Assembly (NCBI RefSeq): GCF_050947875.1
Contig: NC_134577.1
Span: 67,320,639 to 67,384,638, forward strand
Length of the DNA: 64,000 nt
DNA from: Dermacentor variabilis
Lineage: Eukaryota > Arthropoda > Arachnida > Ixodida > Ixodidae
Reading direction: 5' to 3'
In this document: one piece after another, positions 1 through 11,904 of the stretch
How the letters are laid out: each line of letters opens with the position of its first letter
How positions within the stretch are numbered: position 1 is the first letter of the stretch
Made by a program: the position numbers and the translations under genes
The notes under the pieces: model-generated
The model's input: only the letters and a program-made list of their open reading frames with translations
The model's database searches: none
Told to the model about the DNA's origin: nothing

Positions 1-267
1 TTGGTCCTAAACTGTTCCTATACTTAGAAATTTACTTAGAAAGACTCAGGTGTTTAACGCAGATATGTTTATAATGTGTGCTATGTATGTGTGAGCGACG
101 CTATTGATACGTTCGTATGCTATATTTTATGCTATGCTACCTCATCGTTGATCAATGTAAGGGTGACAAGACCCCAGTCAGGCAGACAATGTTCTGCTTT
201 TCGCCTTGCCATCCGAGACCTTCACTGTCTCTGAACCAATTCTAAATAAAAAGAAATTAATTAATTA
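1..267. other. No gene; AT-rich sequence ending in a possible retroelement tail
   Basis: I see no coding signal here. The last 30 bases (AATAAAAAG followed by TTAA repeats) could be the A/T-rich 3' end of a non-LTR element, and a SINE begins directly after it. The family cannot be named from the sequence alone. Confidence 0.3.
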
Positions 268-500
268 ACCGCCGTAGTGGTGTAATGGTGTGGCGCCGCT
301 AAGCCCGAGGGCGCACGCGTTGTCAAATCGTGGCTGTGGAGGACTCGTTTCGATGGGAGGTGAAATGAGAAACCATCAAGTGTGCCATGCGTGCGTCGAG
401 GGTTTCATGGTAAGGAGCCCAAAGTGGTCGGAATTTATCCTGAGTCCCCCACGACGACGTTCCTCGTAATGGTATCGTGGATTTGGCGCGTAAAAAAAAA
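268..500 (+). repeat. Diverged tRNA-derived SINE (Ruka-like)
   Basis: The order of landmarks matches the better preserved copy at 23257-23497. It has a head beginning with CCGCCGTAGTGG and an A-box-like segment, a segment corresponding to the CGATGGGGG part, a GGAGTCCCC-like block near 445 (here GAGTCCCCCACGACG), and an end in GGCGCGTAAAA. The B box is badly eroded, so this is an old copy and not a functional tRNA gene. The Ruka SINE is known from ixodid ticks; the family assignment here rests on memory. Confidence 0.6.
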
Positions 501-1649
501 CCGAAAATTTAATTTACCGCCTATTTACCTAACGCTGCATCTCATCGATGGTGTCCTGATAAAACGTGAAATCATCTCGAATCGTTGCTTTTCTTTTTTT
601 GCGACTTCCGCTAGCAGTTCTTCCGAGTTACGGTTAACAAATAACCTCGTACCGATTATATCACAGTATCTCCACTCAGTGCAATGTCTCCCGACGTAAC
701 GTCAATGTCCGGACAGAGTGAGCGGATTTGAAAAATTGTCCTTCTTTAATCAACCTCACGCCAAACTGCGTCATTGCCTCATCCCCTAATATATATATAT
801 ATTTTGAAATTTCAAATATTGTTCGTCCACTCCATTCTGTCCATGTCGTCAATACCCACAGCCCTCTTTCTCACCGCTTCATTTATTCCGCGTGCAATGT
901 AGCAGGATAGGGAAGCCAACATCAAACCGACATTTCTGCCATTTCTCAAAGGAACTTCCCTTTCTCGCTCTCTCTCTTTATTCTTACAGCGATTGCCTTT
1001 TACATGGGCATACATGGGCACCTGAAAATTTTATGCGAAAAAAAATTACGAAGAAAGAAATTGTCATTGTGCAACAACGACTTGAACTTACGACGGCCGA
1101 CACAGTGTCATCCTGCACATCCACTTTTCAGCCACTCTGCCCACGCTTCAATATTGAATGATAGCGATCCTGGACAGCGCGATTGTGGCAGCGGCTGCCG
1201 TGATTGGCTAACGCAGGCTCAACCTTGTGCACTGGATAGAGTTGGCGCGCGGGCCTGCTTCTAGTTATAGCACGTCACTACAGTGAGCTAGGACACTACG
1301 CACATCGCCTCCCCAGTTGCGGAGGCGAAGGCAATCCTATTCTGTGTGTTTTCTTCTTCTACACGTAATGATAATGTTTGAGCACGTCGGCTGCCCCCAT
1401 CAGTCATCTTATACTAGAGCTCGACCACTTTTCTTCTTTACTGGATGGTCCTGACATCGTCGTCTTTCGTTCAAGCATAGCGCGGGGCATATGAATAAGT
1501 TAGCCCAAATATGAGTTCAACAAAAGCCTAAAAAATCTAAGAGAGCGAAGGTAAAGGATTGTTTAAGCAGAGATCGTTGGCTAAGTCGTGATAGGTGAAA
1601 GGAACCTGAAAAGGCGAGTTTTTCCACTTTACCACCAGGAGGCGCAATT
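501..1649. other. No gene seen
   Basis: Only short open frames without recognisable domains occur here. A short TA run lies near 790-802 and a CT-rich stretch near 960-985. I cannot assign any function. Confidence 0.5.
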
Positions 1650-2045
1650 TGAACAAGCGAATGTTTATGTTTATGGTGTTTATGTTTATGATCTACATGA
1701 TGAGGATGAGGAGGGCCCTAGAAGGAAGTAATATCGGGTTTAATCTCTCATACAAACAGGCGGGTACAGTAGTAGAGCAGCAGCTTCCAGGTTTATTTTA
1801 TGCGGACGGCATTGTGTTGCTAGCTAACAAGCAAAGTGATTTGCAACGTCAGGCTAATGTCTGTGGACAGGACGGCAACAATTTAGGTTTGAAATTTAGT
1901 GTTAGAAAATCCGGTGCTATGGTATTCAATGAAAACAGTGAATAGAAAGTGGCAATACAGGGCCAGGAAATACCTCGGGTAAGAGAATATAAATGCCTTG
2001 GTATATGGATATTCGAAGGAAATAGATATCTTGTCGTCTGTCCTC
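1650..2045 (+). pseudogene. Non-LTR retrotransposon reverse transcriptase remnant
   Basis: The translated segment 1649-1945 contains LPGLFYADGIVLLANK, the YADD box of a reverse transcriptase with the second Asp changed to Gly. It is followed by a segment of the type NNLGLKFSVRKSGAMVFNE, typical of the region after the catalytic box in non-LTR elements. After a stop at about 1943-1945, the same frame continues with a REYKCLGIWI-like motif, the usual sequence leading to the thumb. The fragment lacks the fingers, most of the palm and any endonuclease. It is an inactive, 5'- and 3'-truncated copy. The clade is uncertain (CR1/Jockey-like). Confidence 0.7.
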
Positions 2046-2540
2046 CAACTTTACCGTAAACATTTGATACATATTACGTATAATATAACTGCACATGCAA
2101 TAACAAGTCCTCATAGTTAAACAAAACATGTTTTTGTATAATAATAAAGCTAAAACAGCTTTTTACGTGATGTTTTAGTAGAAAACGAATCATTGTGACA
2201 GACGCAACGGCGCTTGCCAGGCGCGTCTTCAAGGTGTCCTGGCTCTTTCAGAACGATGCCAGTCCGAAGTCACAATATACCGGCATTCCCATGCCTACCA
2301 CAGCGCAGCAGCGGAAGATTTCCCTCTAGGTAAATATAGTGAGAAACTCTATGGCTTCTCGAAAGGATATTGCTCGCTCGCACCTTCGAACGATCACTCC
2401 TACACCGTGCAAAGCCAACCTGCGGCTTCGTGCGCGTTACGTTCTGCCAGCTATACGTTTTTCCGTGTCGGTAAAGAGAAAAAAAGAAGCTTCTTTTCTT
2501 TTTGCTTCAAATCATCTTCAGAGCCCATATTGCCTTACAC
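2046..2540. other. No gene seen
   Basis: No coding signal. The stretch around 2250-2350 has the look of dispersed repeat DNA, but there is no second copy in the window to support that. Confidence 0.4.
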
Positions 2541-2805
2541 ACTAAGAAAAGTTTACACCCTTTGAGTCTTATCTTGCCACACAACAATAGACGTCATCTG
2601 TCTTGTCCGCATTTCCTTTCTTTAACGCTGCGAGCCCGGTACTTCCCAGCAACGAACGGCATGGGCGTTATCGGCGTCACATAGCATTGCCGACAGGCAG
2701 GTAGCGGGCGCGGCGTTTTCAAGAAAGGAAACGCAAGCGAGGCAGATGACGATTGTGGTTTTGTGTCAAGTATACACCCCAATGGGTGTAAACTTTTCTG
2801 AGAGT
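2541..2805. mobile_element. MITE-like element with long inverted repeats
   Basis: The left arm starts with AAGAAAAGTTTACACCC (about 2544-2560). The right arm ends with GGGTGTAAACTTTTCT (2784-2799), its reverse complement. The pairing continues inward for roughly 100 bases: GACGTCATCTG and GCATTTCCTTTCTT on the left answer AAGAAAGGAAACGC and CAGATGACG on the right, leaving a loop of about 70 bases. There is no coding capacity. This is the structure of a non-autonomous terminal-inverted-repeat transposon. The superfamily and the exact ends are not determined. Confidence 0.7.
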
Positions 2806-5334
2806 CTAGGCCATATCGAAGTAAAATAGAGCAGCAGGTAACGGCGCTTCCACAACCCGTCCACCTGACTGTCGTGGCCAAATCCATCTTCCTTCGCGTA
2901 TTCGTCGACCGCGAGACGTTTAGGCTTTCGACTCGTGCTTCCCGTAGCGCGGAATCTGTTCCGCAGCCCGAGAAATCAAAGCGCAGTCACTCTCAGCGCC
3001 AGCTCTATATAGTGTGTAACGAGAGAAGAGTATACGGACCAACACACGCTGACACACAAGGCCATATGCACACGAAAAAAAAAAAAGGAAACACTAGAGC
3101 ACACACAAACTTGCACAAGTCTGCGCAGGCAATATCTTAAACCGGCGTCATACGGGCGCCACAAATACCCGCGAATGCTCGTCGCACAAACGCGAAAAAA
3201 AAAAACGCGAGAAAAAAAACACTGGCCCACAAACGCAGGCGCCCCCGTATACGGTTTCCTCCGATAGAAGCTGCATCTGTCTGTCGCGCATACGAACACT
3301 TGATCCCAATGCCGTTCCCGCAACTCCCCCCCCCCCCGCCCCCTAGATTCCCTCGACTCCTGTTTGTTCTGCGCACGGCAGCTTCCACGAGAGTCCACTA
3401 CGGAGTGCCGAATGTGGAACCCCGCCGACCTAAGCGGGTCAGCGTGTTTACACGGCGTCTCCCTTATGGCGATGCTTCTCCTTTTGCTTTTCGTTTCGTT
3501 TTTGTCTTTTACTCTAGTCCGCTTCGTACGTCCACCGAGTCTCAGGCACGTTGAAAGGAAAAGAAAAGAAAAAAACTTAACACTCCGAGCACACACTCAC
3601 AAACTGTTCGGTAGACGTGACCCGGCAGATGCTATAGGACCAGGCGAGAAAAAAAAAAAAAAAAACTACGCCCAGTAACTGCAGCACACGAGGCAAACCT
3701 CTTAAGGTTAGAATCTGTCTTCGTGCACCTTTTTTTTTTTTTTGCGTCTTACCACGGCAACGAAATCTGTCTTTCTGTTTCTACTAGTTTCACCACGACC
3801 TGCCTTTATTTCTTATTTCTCTTTTGTTTTGGGGGGGGGGGCGCTGTGGATGTCAGTTTTGCTGTTTTTTTATGCAAATATATAAATCTCCTGCCCTTAT
3901 TTCGCGAGAATAAAGTTAGCGACACGTGGGAGGCGCGTCAAAACAAATTTGTCCCCGACGCCGGAGAAACCGGTAAAATAAGCAGACAGGCGACACTGTG
4001 AAAGCCAAGCTTTGTAATCAGGCAAGCGTCGCCTGGGGCTCTAACTCTTCATTTCCTTTTATGCGGTTTTTGACGAGGTGACTTGCTTGGAAGGCGGCGT
4101 GCGACTCTTCCTGAATATATAGACATGTTGTGCTACACCACGATCTATATTCCAACCGTGTGGGTCTTTGTTAAGTTCGGTTGTTCGCTGTGTCGAAGCC
4201 TCCTTGGTTGTTTCTTTTTATTTTTTCGTTGTTATCCGAAGTATGCGAAGCACAACACACGTTTCTTTTATTTAGAAACTGCCATATATAGGCTACTGCC
4301 GCTTTTGAAGAAAGGATACGTGGCTATGCAGACATTCGCTGGAAGAAATAATTCAAAGACAATTTGACCAGTAGCCTAAAATATACAAATTAATGTTTAA
4401 GAAACAGCGCTAGAAATGTACATCGGGCGACAGCATACAGGATGGAGGACACGCACGGTTCTGACTTACAACTGCGTTTATTGGAACGTCAAGCGTGCGC
4501 ACATGCTCGATGTGAATAAAAGCGCTCGTCATTTGCAACACGTTGTCAATGCGTTGATAACCCAACAACAAGTTGTCCTTGTGAAATAGAAACCAATGAG
4601 AAGTGAAGTAATGTCTGCGTTGAAGAAATCCTGTAACTATCACCGCTCTCGTGGCCGGCGTCTTTAATACCTGCTACGAAACACGGTGGTGTTCCACTTG
4701 ACGCTTTTTCTAAAAAGCGTGCCTCTAACAGTTTGGTACGACCTTAACTGGAACGTCAATTGATTTTTTAGCCGATTTTGCGGATAGTTACGTCTCGAAA
4801 GTGACGCAACTTAGGATTTTTGGTGAGCAGGCATCCCTTCACCAATCTTCGTGGTGCGTATTCTAAGAGCATGCGCTCTGAAGTTGGCAATTAAAAAGCT
4901 TTATTAGCATAATTAGTTAATTACCTAAAATACCGCAGAAATATTTATTGCTGCTAATACTCACCTATAGCCACGTACCCTATCTGGAAAAAACAGAAGG
5001 CGCCTAGACATGACTATTTGTTGATTAAACAAATGTTCCGAATAGAAAACAAATGCAGCCGGTATAGTGCCGTAGTATTTAATCAATTCTGTACAGTTTA
5101 CATGAATGGGAGCTGCTCGCGGAAGTTAGTACCGTGTAACAATCTTTTGTTTTATGTTCTGGCTCATTCCATTCTGAACTTTTATGTAATTTTCGCATAG
5201 ACATTGTTTTACTGTGTAAAGTGCTTTTTTCCCCTGCATCTACTTACAAGAATCACAGCTAGGTCTGGGCTAGTGGTTGTGCGACCGCCTTTGACTATTG
5301 TTGCGCGTCACATCGCATTAATGCATGAATTTTT
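2806..5334. other. No gene seen; homopolymer runs
   Basis: This 2.5-kb stretch has several open frames in low-complexity DNA but none with a recognisable domain. It has runs of C near 3327-3338, A near 3650-3664, T near 3729-3743 and G near 3831-3841. The longest antisense frame (2976-3596) has biased composition and no family resemblance. Confidence 0.5.
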
Positions 5335-5472
5335 CTTGTTTTTTTTCGCTCTCTTCGTTCTCCCTTTTATTCCCTTTACCCCTTTCCCCAACACAGGGTA
5401 GCCAGCCGGTATTTACACTGGCTAACCTCCCTGTCTTTCCTTCCATTTTGTCTCTCTCTCTCTCTCTTGGTT
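5335..5472 (+). mobile_element. 3' tail of an RNase H-type LINE
   Basis: The block CAGGGTAGCCAGCCGG ... GGCTAACCTCCCTG followed by a TCTC run is shared with 10440-10573, 58000-58100 and 61440-61600, and in reverse with 17945-18060 and 35924-36073. At 57-58 kb and 18 kb the same block follows RNase H coding sequence, so it is the 3' untranslated end of that LINE family. This copy carries no coding sequence and is strongly 5'-truncated. Confidence 0.7.
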
Positions 5473-5730
5473 AATGCATTCTTATGATATATTTCTTGTG
5501 AATTCAATCAAAAATATATTCATTGCTCTGTCGGATACGAATGGACAAAACAAAAAAGTCAAAGGCTTTTTTGGCTCAATAAGCCATTCGACGCTTTCGC
5601 GTCAAGAAGTCTATTCAACAAGCTGCGGCTAATATCATTATTAACTTGATTGCGGCTAGAAATACGGGCGTCAAAGTTCAGGGAGGCGATGGGAAGGTGC
5701 GGGGAAGGGTCGCACATGGATATGTAAGCA
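5473..5730. other. No gene seen
   Basis: AT-rich spacer between the LINE tail and the compound microsatellite. There is no coding signal. Confidence 0.5.
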
Positions 5731-5738
5731 TTTGTTGC

Positions 5739-5801
<63 letters not shown>

Positions 5802-5870
5802 ACTTCTTCTCCTTCTTCTTCTTCTTCTTCTTCTTCTTCTTCTCCTTCTTCTTCTTCTTCTTCTTCTTCT
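5731..5870. repeat. Compound trinucleotide microsatellite (TTG)n-(TTC)n
   Basis: About 20 TTG units (5738-5801) run directly into about 23 TTC units with two interruptions (CTCC). The tract stays open in all frames and makes artefactual poly-Cys, poly-Leu, poly-Asn and poly-Lys frames on both strands; none should be read as a gene. Confidence 0.95.
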
Positions 5871-6583
5871 TGGCTATTCGCGGTCTTTCCACGGCGTTAG
5901 GCCACTTCACTGCAATTTTCGCAGTCCTGCGCAATCTCCGCAATCTCTCTATGCCAAAAGGCAAATCCTAATCTTTTCGTAATGCATTTGCTTGTTCACC
6001 CATGCCGCCACGCAATTGCTCGCCGCCTAGTCCTCACCGCTGTCGCTGTAGCCGCTTCTCTGTTCGGCAGTAAATTATTTGGCACAGCCTTCCTCCAGCG
6101 TTACATATGTTCGTAATTTTAAAGCTTTCCACCAACAAACTTTCAAAGAAACTACAGGCAACGCGTGGTTCTTCAGTCGATTTCTTTTTCGGCTGTTCCT
6201 TCGTCCTTTTTTTTTTTTAAATTTCGGCTTGCAAAGTTGGGAGTTCGGCTCTCACACGAATGCGACCCTTACTCGAGCGTATGCGGCAATAAAATGCAGT
6301 CTCCCGAGAGTGTCCTTGACCTCTTTCTTCGCACCGAAGCTCGAGTTCCCGGCATCTGCAGTTAATGGCTCGTCTAGGAGAGGCTGCGTCCCATTTTACC
6401 TACGCCCTATAATCTGACCTATTTGGGACGCTTCCTTTTGTTAGGTTTTAGGAAAAACGGTCATCTGAGTAAACTGCCCGCCTGAAGAATATGTGGTTCA
6501 GTCTATATGGGTAAAATACTCGAGACATACGCGCATACTTGTACAGTTAAAATACCCCACGTTCATACTTCCATATAGGTACT
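5871..6583. other. No gene seen
   Basis: There is no recognisable coding or RNA feature. Open frames at 6079-6417 and 6165-6365 have no domain resemblance and no supporting splice context. Confidence 0.5.
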
Positions 6584-7068
6584 CCAGATACACAGGGTAT
6601 TTAACTTAATTTGAGCCAAACTTTAAAGATATGCAAATGCCACGTAGTTAGATCGAACCAAGGTAACGTTGCTTGCCGTCGCTAAAGATACTCAGACAAT
6701 TTTTTTGCATTCTACCTAATTACATAATTAGTCTTAATTCACTATGGACTTCGCAATTATTACAAATAGATGAAAAGTGCCAATCAGAAAATTGTAGAGC
6801 AACATGAAAAGCTCCTCATACAGGTTTCTGTTGCTGGATACGGGCTACTTAAAAGGGTTTTCCGAACGCAAAGTGCCTCGAGTGGCCAGTCGACCGGCAA
6901 TTTTACGTGTGTTCGCGGGCTTCTTTCACGCTCACAAGAACTCGTTTATGTAGCACGTATTGAGGAACAAGAAGGTGTATCCGGAGTTTTTCATGTTGTT
7001 CTACAATTTCCTGATTGACACTTTTCATGTAATTATATTAATTGAGAAGTTGTTTAATCAATTTTATG
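6584..7068. mobile_element. Inverted-repeat (MITE-like) element, right end lost
   Basis: The left arm at about 6749-6816 (with ATGAAAAGTGCCAATCAG and ATTGTAGAGCAACATGAA) is matched in reverse by 6981-7050 (TTCATGTTGTTCTACAAT and CTGATTGACACTTTTCAT). The outer left part starts near 6584 and includes AATTTGAGCCAAACTTTAAA. No matching outer right part is seen after 7068, so the copy seems truncated there or my left end includes other DNA. There is no protein. I classify it as a non-autonomous TIR element; the superfamily is unknown. Confidence 0.65.
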
Positions 7069-8200
7069 AGCACGGCGACCTCGATTCCGCCGTGCTCTTC
7101 GACCATAGCATTGGCATACGTGCGAGCATACGCACCACATGTCATCTGACAGCCTCACATGTAATGTGAGGGCATCGCGTGGGATGTGACATGTCACAGT
7201 ATTTATTTCCATTTCTTTTTTCGAGATGTTCCAGTGAAGATTCTTAATTGACTTCAAATCCGAGACGGCCTTTCTTACACGCGTTTTCTTAGAGAATACA
7301 ACTCACGTTAAGTTTTCCTCTCTGAGTTCTCGGGTAATTATTTGCTCCTCAAAGTTAGTATTAATTCCTTGTCACCGGCTGAGCGTTTTTTATTATTTTC
7401 ATTGGCGAGTCAGTTAGCCTCATGGTACGTGAGCCAGCTGCGTGCGAATAGTATCCCTTGGTAAATTTTCTGCCCTTTCAAGCTTCGTTAAAAATTCATC
7501 ATAAATCGCTGTAAGCATAGATTTCTTAGGGAAATATAGAGACGGCGAGTTTAACAAACTGCAAGTAGTTTACAAAATAATAAACCTGTTCTAGGTCCCA
7601 CTTAGCTCGAAATATTCTGGTCGCTGAAAGCGAGAACATGTGAAATTAGCGCAGAATAGAAATTAATGTCGTTGAAAATGTTTTCAAGACACCTTAGCTG
7701 CTTTTCATTTGCGGGTAATGTTCCCGCCAAAGAGTGTGCGTTTTTACCTGCTTTACGACAGTTTACTGTTTATTTCGTGTTTATATTGCTGTCATCTATG
7801 TTAGCTTTATTTTGATCAGGGTGATTTTATGTTGTGCCTGAGCCCTTGTGCAATAATGCGTTATGGGAAATGTAGGTGCAAGGAATTATTATGCAGGCGT
7901 TTAGTTACGGCTAAAGATTTGGATATTGCGAAAGATACTAATCCATACTAAAGGAGATGTCCCATTAAAGGTTAATTAGAGCAGCCACTTTTTTTATATC
8001 CATTATTTTTTTCTCATGGGTTGCCACGAGGCAAAAGCTCAGGTGCAACACAAGTTTATTACGCTACAGCGCGACACATAAATTCGCCCTTGTGCTTAAG
8101 TATACCGTCTGCGCTAAGAGAAGCCTTTCTTTATTACATCTGAAGTATAGGAAGTTTCGCTACAGAACGCATTCGCTTTCTATATATCTCAGGTAAGAAA
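7069..8200. other. No gene seen; one short hairpin
   Basis: AT-rich DNA without coding signal. Bases 7153-7171 form a perfect 8-bp stem (CCTCACAT / ATGTGAGG) around a 3-base loop, in a stretch rich in repeated CATGT and TGTGA words (7136-7197). No function can be given. Confidence 0.5.
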
Positions 8201-8224
8201 TTTAATTAATTAATTAATTAAATT
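8201..8224. repeat. Short (TTAA)n tract
   Basis: Simple tetranucleotide run in AT-rich sequence. Confidence 0.9.
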
Positions 8225-8799
8225 TAAATCAATTTCGCACCTGTTTATCCTATTGTATCAAGACAGGAGTTGTTTTTAGTAAGGGCTCCTCCTTTCATTC
8301 CAAGCAACCATCCACCCATACATTGCGTACATGTGCGAGATCACTGAACATTCGGCGTGTTACGACAGAAAAGGATTGTCATTCGCCCAACCGTGATGAA
8401 TTTTTTTTTTCAACTGCGAAGGCTCTCTTTCTCAGAAACCCGAGCGGTCTCCTGTTCTAGCTGCATGCTTATTGCTTTTGCGCTCTACAGGGCTTAAAAC
8501 CACAGAAATCTGAGGAAGTTGGCAGGGATTCGCCGACCTGTAACGAAAACGTACAAAAAAACGTTTACGTGAAAAAGGGCGAGATGAAGTGCGCTTTGTT
8601 CCTCTCGTTGATTTACCGCTAAGCTTTTAAGACGAACCTGTTAGAGGAAGTTTCGCAACTGTTTTCTTGCAGGGGCGTGCGGCAGCGTGGTCGACATCAA
8701 AACGTGCATCGGAGCGCCGAGCTCGTTTTGAAACGCCAGTGGTCGGTGAATGCGAAATGAAAGTTACCTTGCGTATATCTCATTCCAATAGAACAACGT
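8225..8799. other. No gene seen
   Basis: There is no coding or repeat signal that I can support. Confidence 0.5.
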
Positions 8800-8917
8800 T
8801 GGAAGCATAGCGCGGGAAGGACAAACGACAAAGGCGAGACAGGACGAGCCCTAAGCGCGAGCTTAGCGCTTGTCATGTCTCGCCTTTGTCGTTCCTCCTT
8901 CCCGCGCTATGCTTCCA
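8800..8917. repeat. 118-bp nearly perfect palindrome (fold-back element)
   Basis: The sequence reads TGGAAGCATAGCGCGGGAAG from 8800, and its reverse complement CTTCCCGCGCTATGCTTCCA ends at 8917. The inner parts also pair (CGACAAAGGCGAGACA with TGTCTCGCCTTTGTCG), down to CTAAGCGCGAGCTTAG at the centre (8851-8866). Arms of about 59 bp meet at 8858.5 with essentially no spacer and few mismatches. There is no coding capacity. It could be a fold-back transposon or two inverted copies of a LINE 5' segment. Confidence 0.9.
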
Positions 8918-10439
8918 GTGTAACTATGCATTACCAACCAGCCCAAGCCTACACTCTTCTGAACAATAGAACAACGACTTGTGGGCGCGGTTCGTTAGCC
9001 AGTAAGGCGTTACTTTTTGTTTGTCACTTCGCACGTTTGCCGGATTCTCGTCGAAGGTCAGGTCAGAGTTTGTCGGCTGCAATCGCGAAAGCCGCTGGTG
9101 CGCTGCTGCAACGCTGCTATATAAGAACACCGTCGGAAACAATGGCGATCATGATGTTAGCATAATACAAGGTGGAATAAACTGCCTCTTCGAAACGTCG
9201 AGGAACGAGAACGCAGCCTCAGTTGCTCGTGAATTCGAGGGGTGCCGTACGTCAGCAAACCTGCCGCCTAGGATCGCAAACAATTTTTTGTGGCAATAGA
9301 GGGAAAGCAACGGGGGGCGGAGCTTGTGAACAGGTGTCAGCACGCCACGCAGCCTCAAAGAGTTTGGCAGCACCCTTGCTTTCTTAGAGCAGATGCTAAA
9401 TCGGGTGTAGCTTCAGCGTGCCTCGTTTTGGCATTTGCCCAGACACAGAAGGGAAATAAACCTAACAATAAGTCCTATTCGCCACTGAGTTTTCTTCATA
9501 TTTTACTGTTGTACAAAATGTGTTTTCGTTTCCTCTTCCCTAGAACGTGGGACTTTTTTTTTTTCAGAAGCGCTTTTATTTGTGCGTGGTACCGCTCCGT
9601 CACTTTCCCTTCTTTGCCAATGAAAGTAAGTCTGCGAGTACTTCGGCATGGTAGGAGAACTCGCTTACACAGCTTCGCTCTCTTTGTTGTAACAGTTGTC
9701 ATACTGGCAAGCATCAGTGAAGACGTTTATTTATTTATTTATTTATTTCGTACCGTAACCATACTATAGACTGTACGTGCTGATGGGCTACTTGACAATG
9801 CATCACGTGATGTGTATCGAGCGAAGGAGCCACGCAAGGACGGCGCACAAGATGAAGAAGACGGGAAGCTGCGTACTGTCGTCTGCTCTGTTGTCCCGGG
9901 TGTCCCGTCCGCGCTACACACATCACGTGTTACTCTACGCTGAATGGCGTTCTTATTTTCTCCTTTCCACAAAAGCTTCCTCCATGTCGACAGATTTCCC
10001 GCAGAGCTGACCTGTCACATTCGCCGTCAAGTTGGAATGGGCGCCGCATTCGCGAATACCGTGTCGTCGCAATTCGCTGCCCGCGGCGTGACTTAGACGA
10101 CGCCGACGGCAGGCAGGTTTATTGTAAGCGTCGGCTCGCTTGACAAGCTGTTGTTGACAGACGGCTCGCAACCACCGCGTTGTCGCGGATTTCCTATTTT
10201 TCTTTTTTCCTTCAGACGTGCAGGCACGCGCGCGCAACGAAGAGATTTTCGGAAGCTTCTCGGCCGAAGGAGTCTTTGACGGCGGCCAAGGCAAAGAAAG
10301 AAAATGCGCGACTTTTGGCAACCGCCGCTCGACGCGAGAACGGCGACACTTCATGCGTAGAGCGTCCCACAATAGCACGCACTCGAGGATGCGTTGCGGC
10401 ACAACACATGCATTTAGCACTCTCATTCTTTCTCTCTAT
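8918..10439. other. No gene seen; short (ATTT)n tract and a weak inverted repeat
   Basis: An ATTT run occupies about 9727-9748. A segment at 9798-9830 (CACGTGATGTGTATCGAGCG) is partly repeated in reverse at 9900-9935, which may be another old fold-back element. Open frames here have no recognisable domains. Confidence 0.4.
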
Positions 10440-10573
10440 CTCCACCTTCCACTCCCCTTCTCTCTTCATCCTCCTTAACCCTTCCCCCCATGAAGGGTAG
10501 TCAACCAGAGCTACCTCTGGTTAACCTCCCTGCCTTTATCTGCATTCTTCTTCTCTCTCTCTCTCTCTCTCTC
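10440..10573 (+). mobile_element. 3' tail of an RNase H-type LINE
   Basis: GAAGGGTAGTCAACCAGAG, then CTACCTCTGGTTAACCTCCC, then a CT run. This is the same end block as at 5335, 58000 and 61440. There is no coding part, so it is a 5'-truncated insertion in + orientation. Confidence 0.7.
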
Positions 10574-11904
10574 CGTTTTCATGTGGCCCGTATGAAATTA
10601 CTTCTTGCAACGCGAGCTCCTTCTATGTGATTTGTAGAGGCCTGAAAACATAGAGATAGAGTGCAGGTAAGTTAACCAGAGTAGAGCTTCCGCTTGAGTG
10701 TTTTCGTCTTGTGTTTCGTCTTGTTGTAAAAAAAAAAATAGGAAAACTGCCTTTTCTTTTCAACCGTCTTTAGTAGCTTACCCAGAGGCATTTGCGCATC
10801 AATTAGGATTCATTGTTCTGTAATCTGCGCATGGTTAATCGGAAGCTTACTGCTTGCCACCTTACAGGGAGAAAAACGGCCGTGTTACGCTTCCCGTTCT
10901 TCGCATCTTGGCTCGGCGGCCTTGTTCAGTTGTTTTGTTTGCGCAGCCGATTCGCACCTTTGTGTGTAGAAGTGCCGCAACTGAATGCTGCATGGGTAGG
11001 CGTTAAGTGGATCAATCGGTTGATGCGAACTCTATGAACTGAGAGGTCGCCGGTTAAGATACTGTTTTGCTAAGTGAGCTTCCCCTTTTAAAGTATTTCG
11101 TTCGTTTATTACGTTTCTTCTTTCGACCTATATATTATCCGATAGCGATATCTTTAAAATATATTGTTACACTGAAGCCGCGATATACGCAGCTCCACTT
11201 CGCAGGGTCAAACGGAGAAAAACTTAGCCTAGAGGCAAACCTGACATGTCTGTTACCAGCTACGACACAGCGAAAGCAGCGGCGGCAGTAGCGTGTGATG
11301 TCGAGGACCCTACCTTTTCTTCGCCTGAGAAAACGCCGTCATAAGCTTCGTGGGGCCAGTCCTTATACAAACGACTCCCGCGCACTGCGTCAAGAGATTT
11401 TGCATGCTACCGCACCAGTACACTGCACGATGTGAGAGGGTTAAAACAGGCAATCGTTACGTAACAGTAAGCCTATATACGGCTGAAGGTGTTTTGAGAA
11501 CCAGCCCGAGCACACTGCGCAGGCGCATGATTTACTCCACACACACGTACACACACACAAGAGAGAAATGCAGGAAACTATGAACCAGTCAATTTGAAGA
11601 CGGAGCGCAAATTAGCTTCCACTTAGAATGCTTCATTCCGAGACAGAACACCCAGCCACACGACCAATGAAAGACAAAACGGCACAGCGCCTGTGCCTGT
11701 CTTGCGTTTCGTTGGTTCTGTAGGCCGCACAATGGTTTTCAGAGAATGTCGCTCAAGCAACAACCTGCCCGACTTCGAATTCTTGTAGAGCACGTCGCTG
11801 CCATTGCCTGCGTAGAACTCGAAGGGTATAAATTTGCATTTCCGTGTCTCGGTTCTGAAAGATCAGTGCTCGCGCACCACTCCTGATAGTCACAGCGCAA
11901 TTTA
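10574..11904. other. No gene seen
   Basis: Unique-looking DNA without a supported gene. A short CA-rich run lies at about 11541-11561. Confidence 0.5.

Noticed and set aside
2976..3596. 206-codon minus-strand open frame
   Set aside because: Low-complexity composition (poly-Phe, poly-Arg) from A/T and CA runs, no family resemblance, no splice support.
5646..5971. Poly-Cys, poly-Leu, poly-Lys and poly-Asn frames
   Set aside because: Pure products of the (TTG)n-(TTC)n microsatellite.
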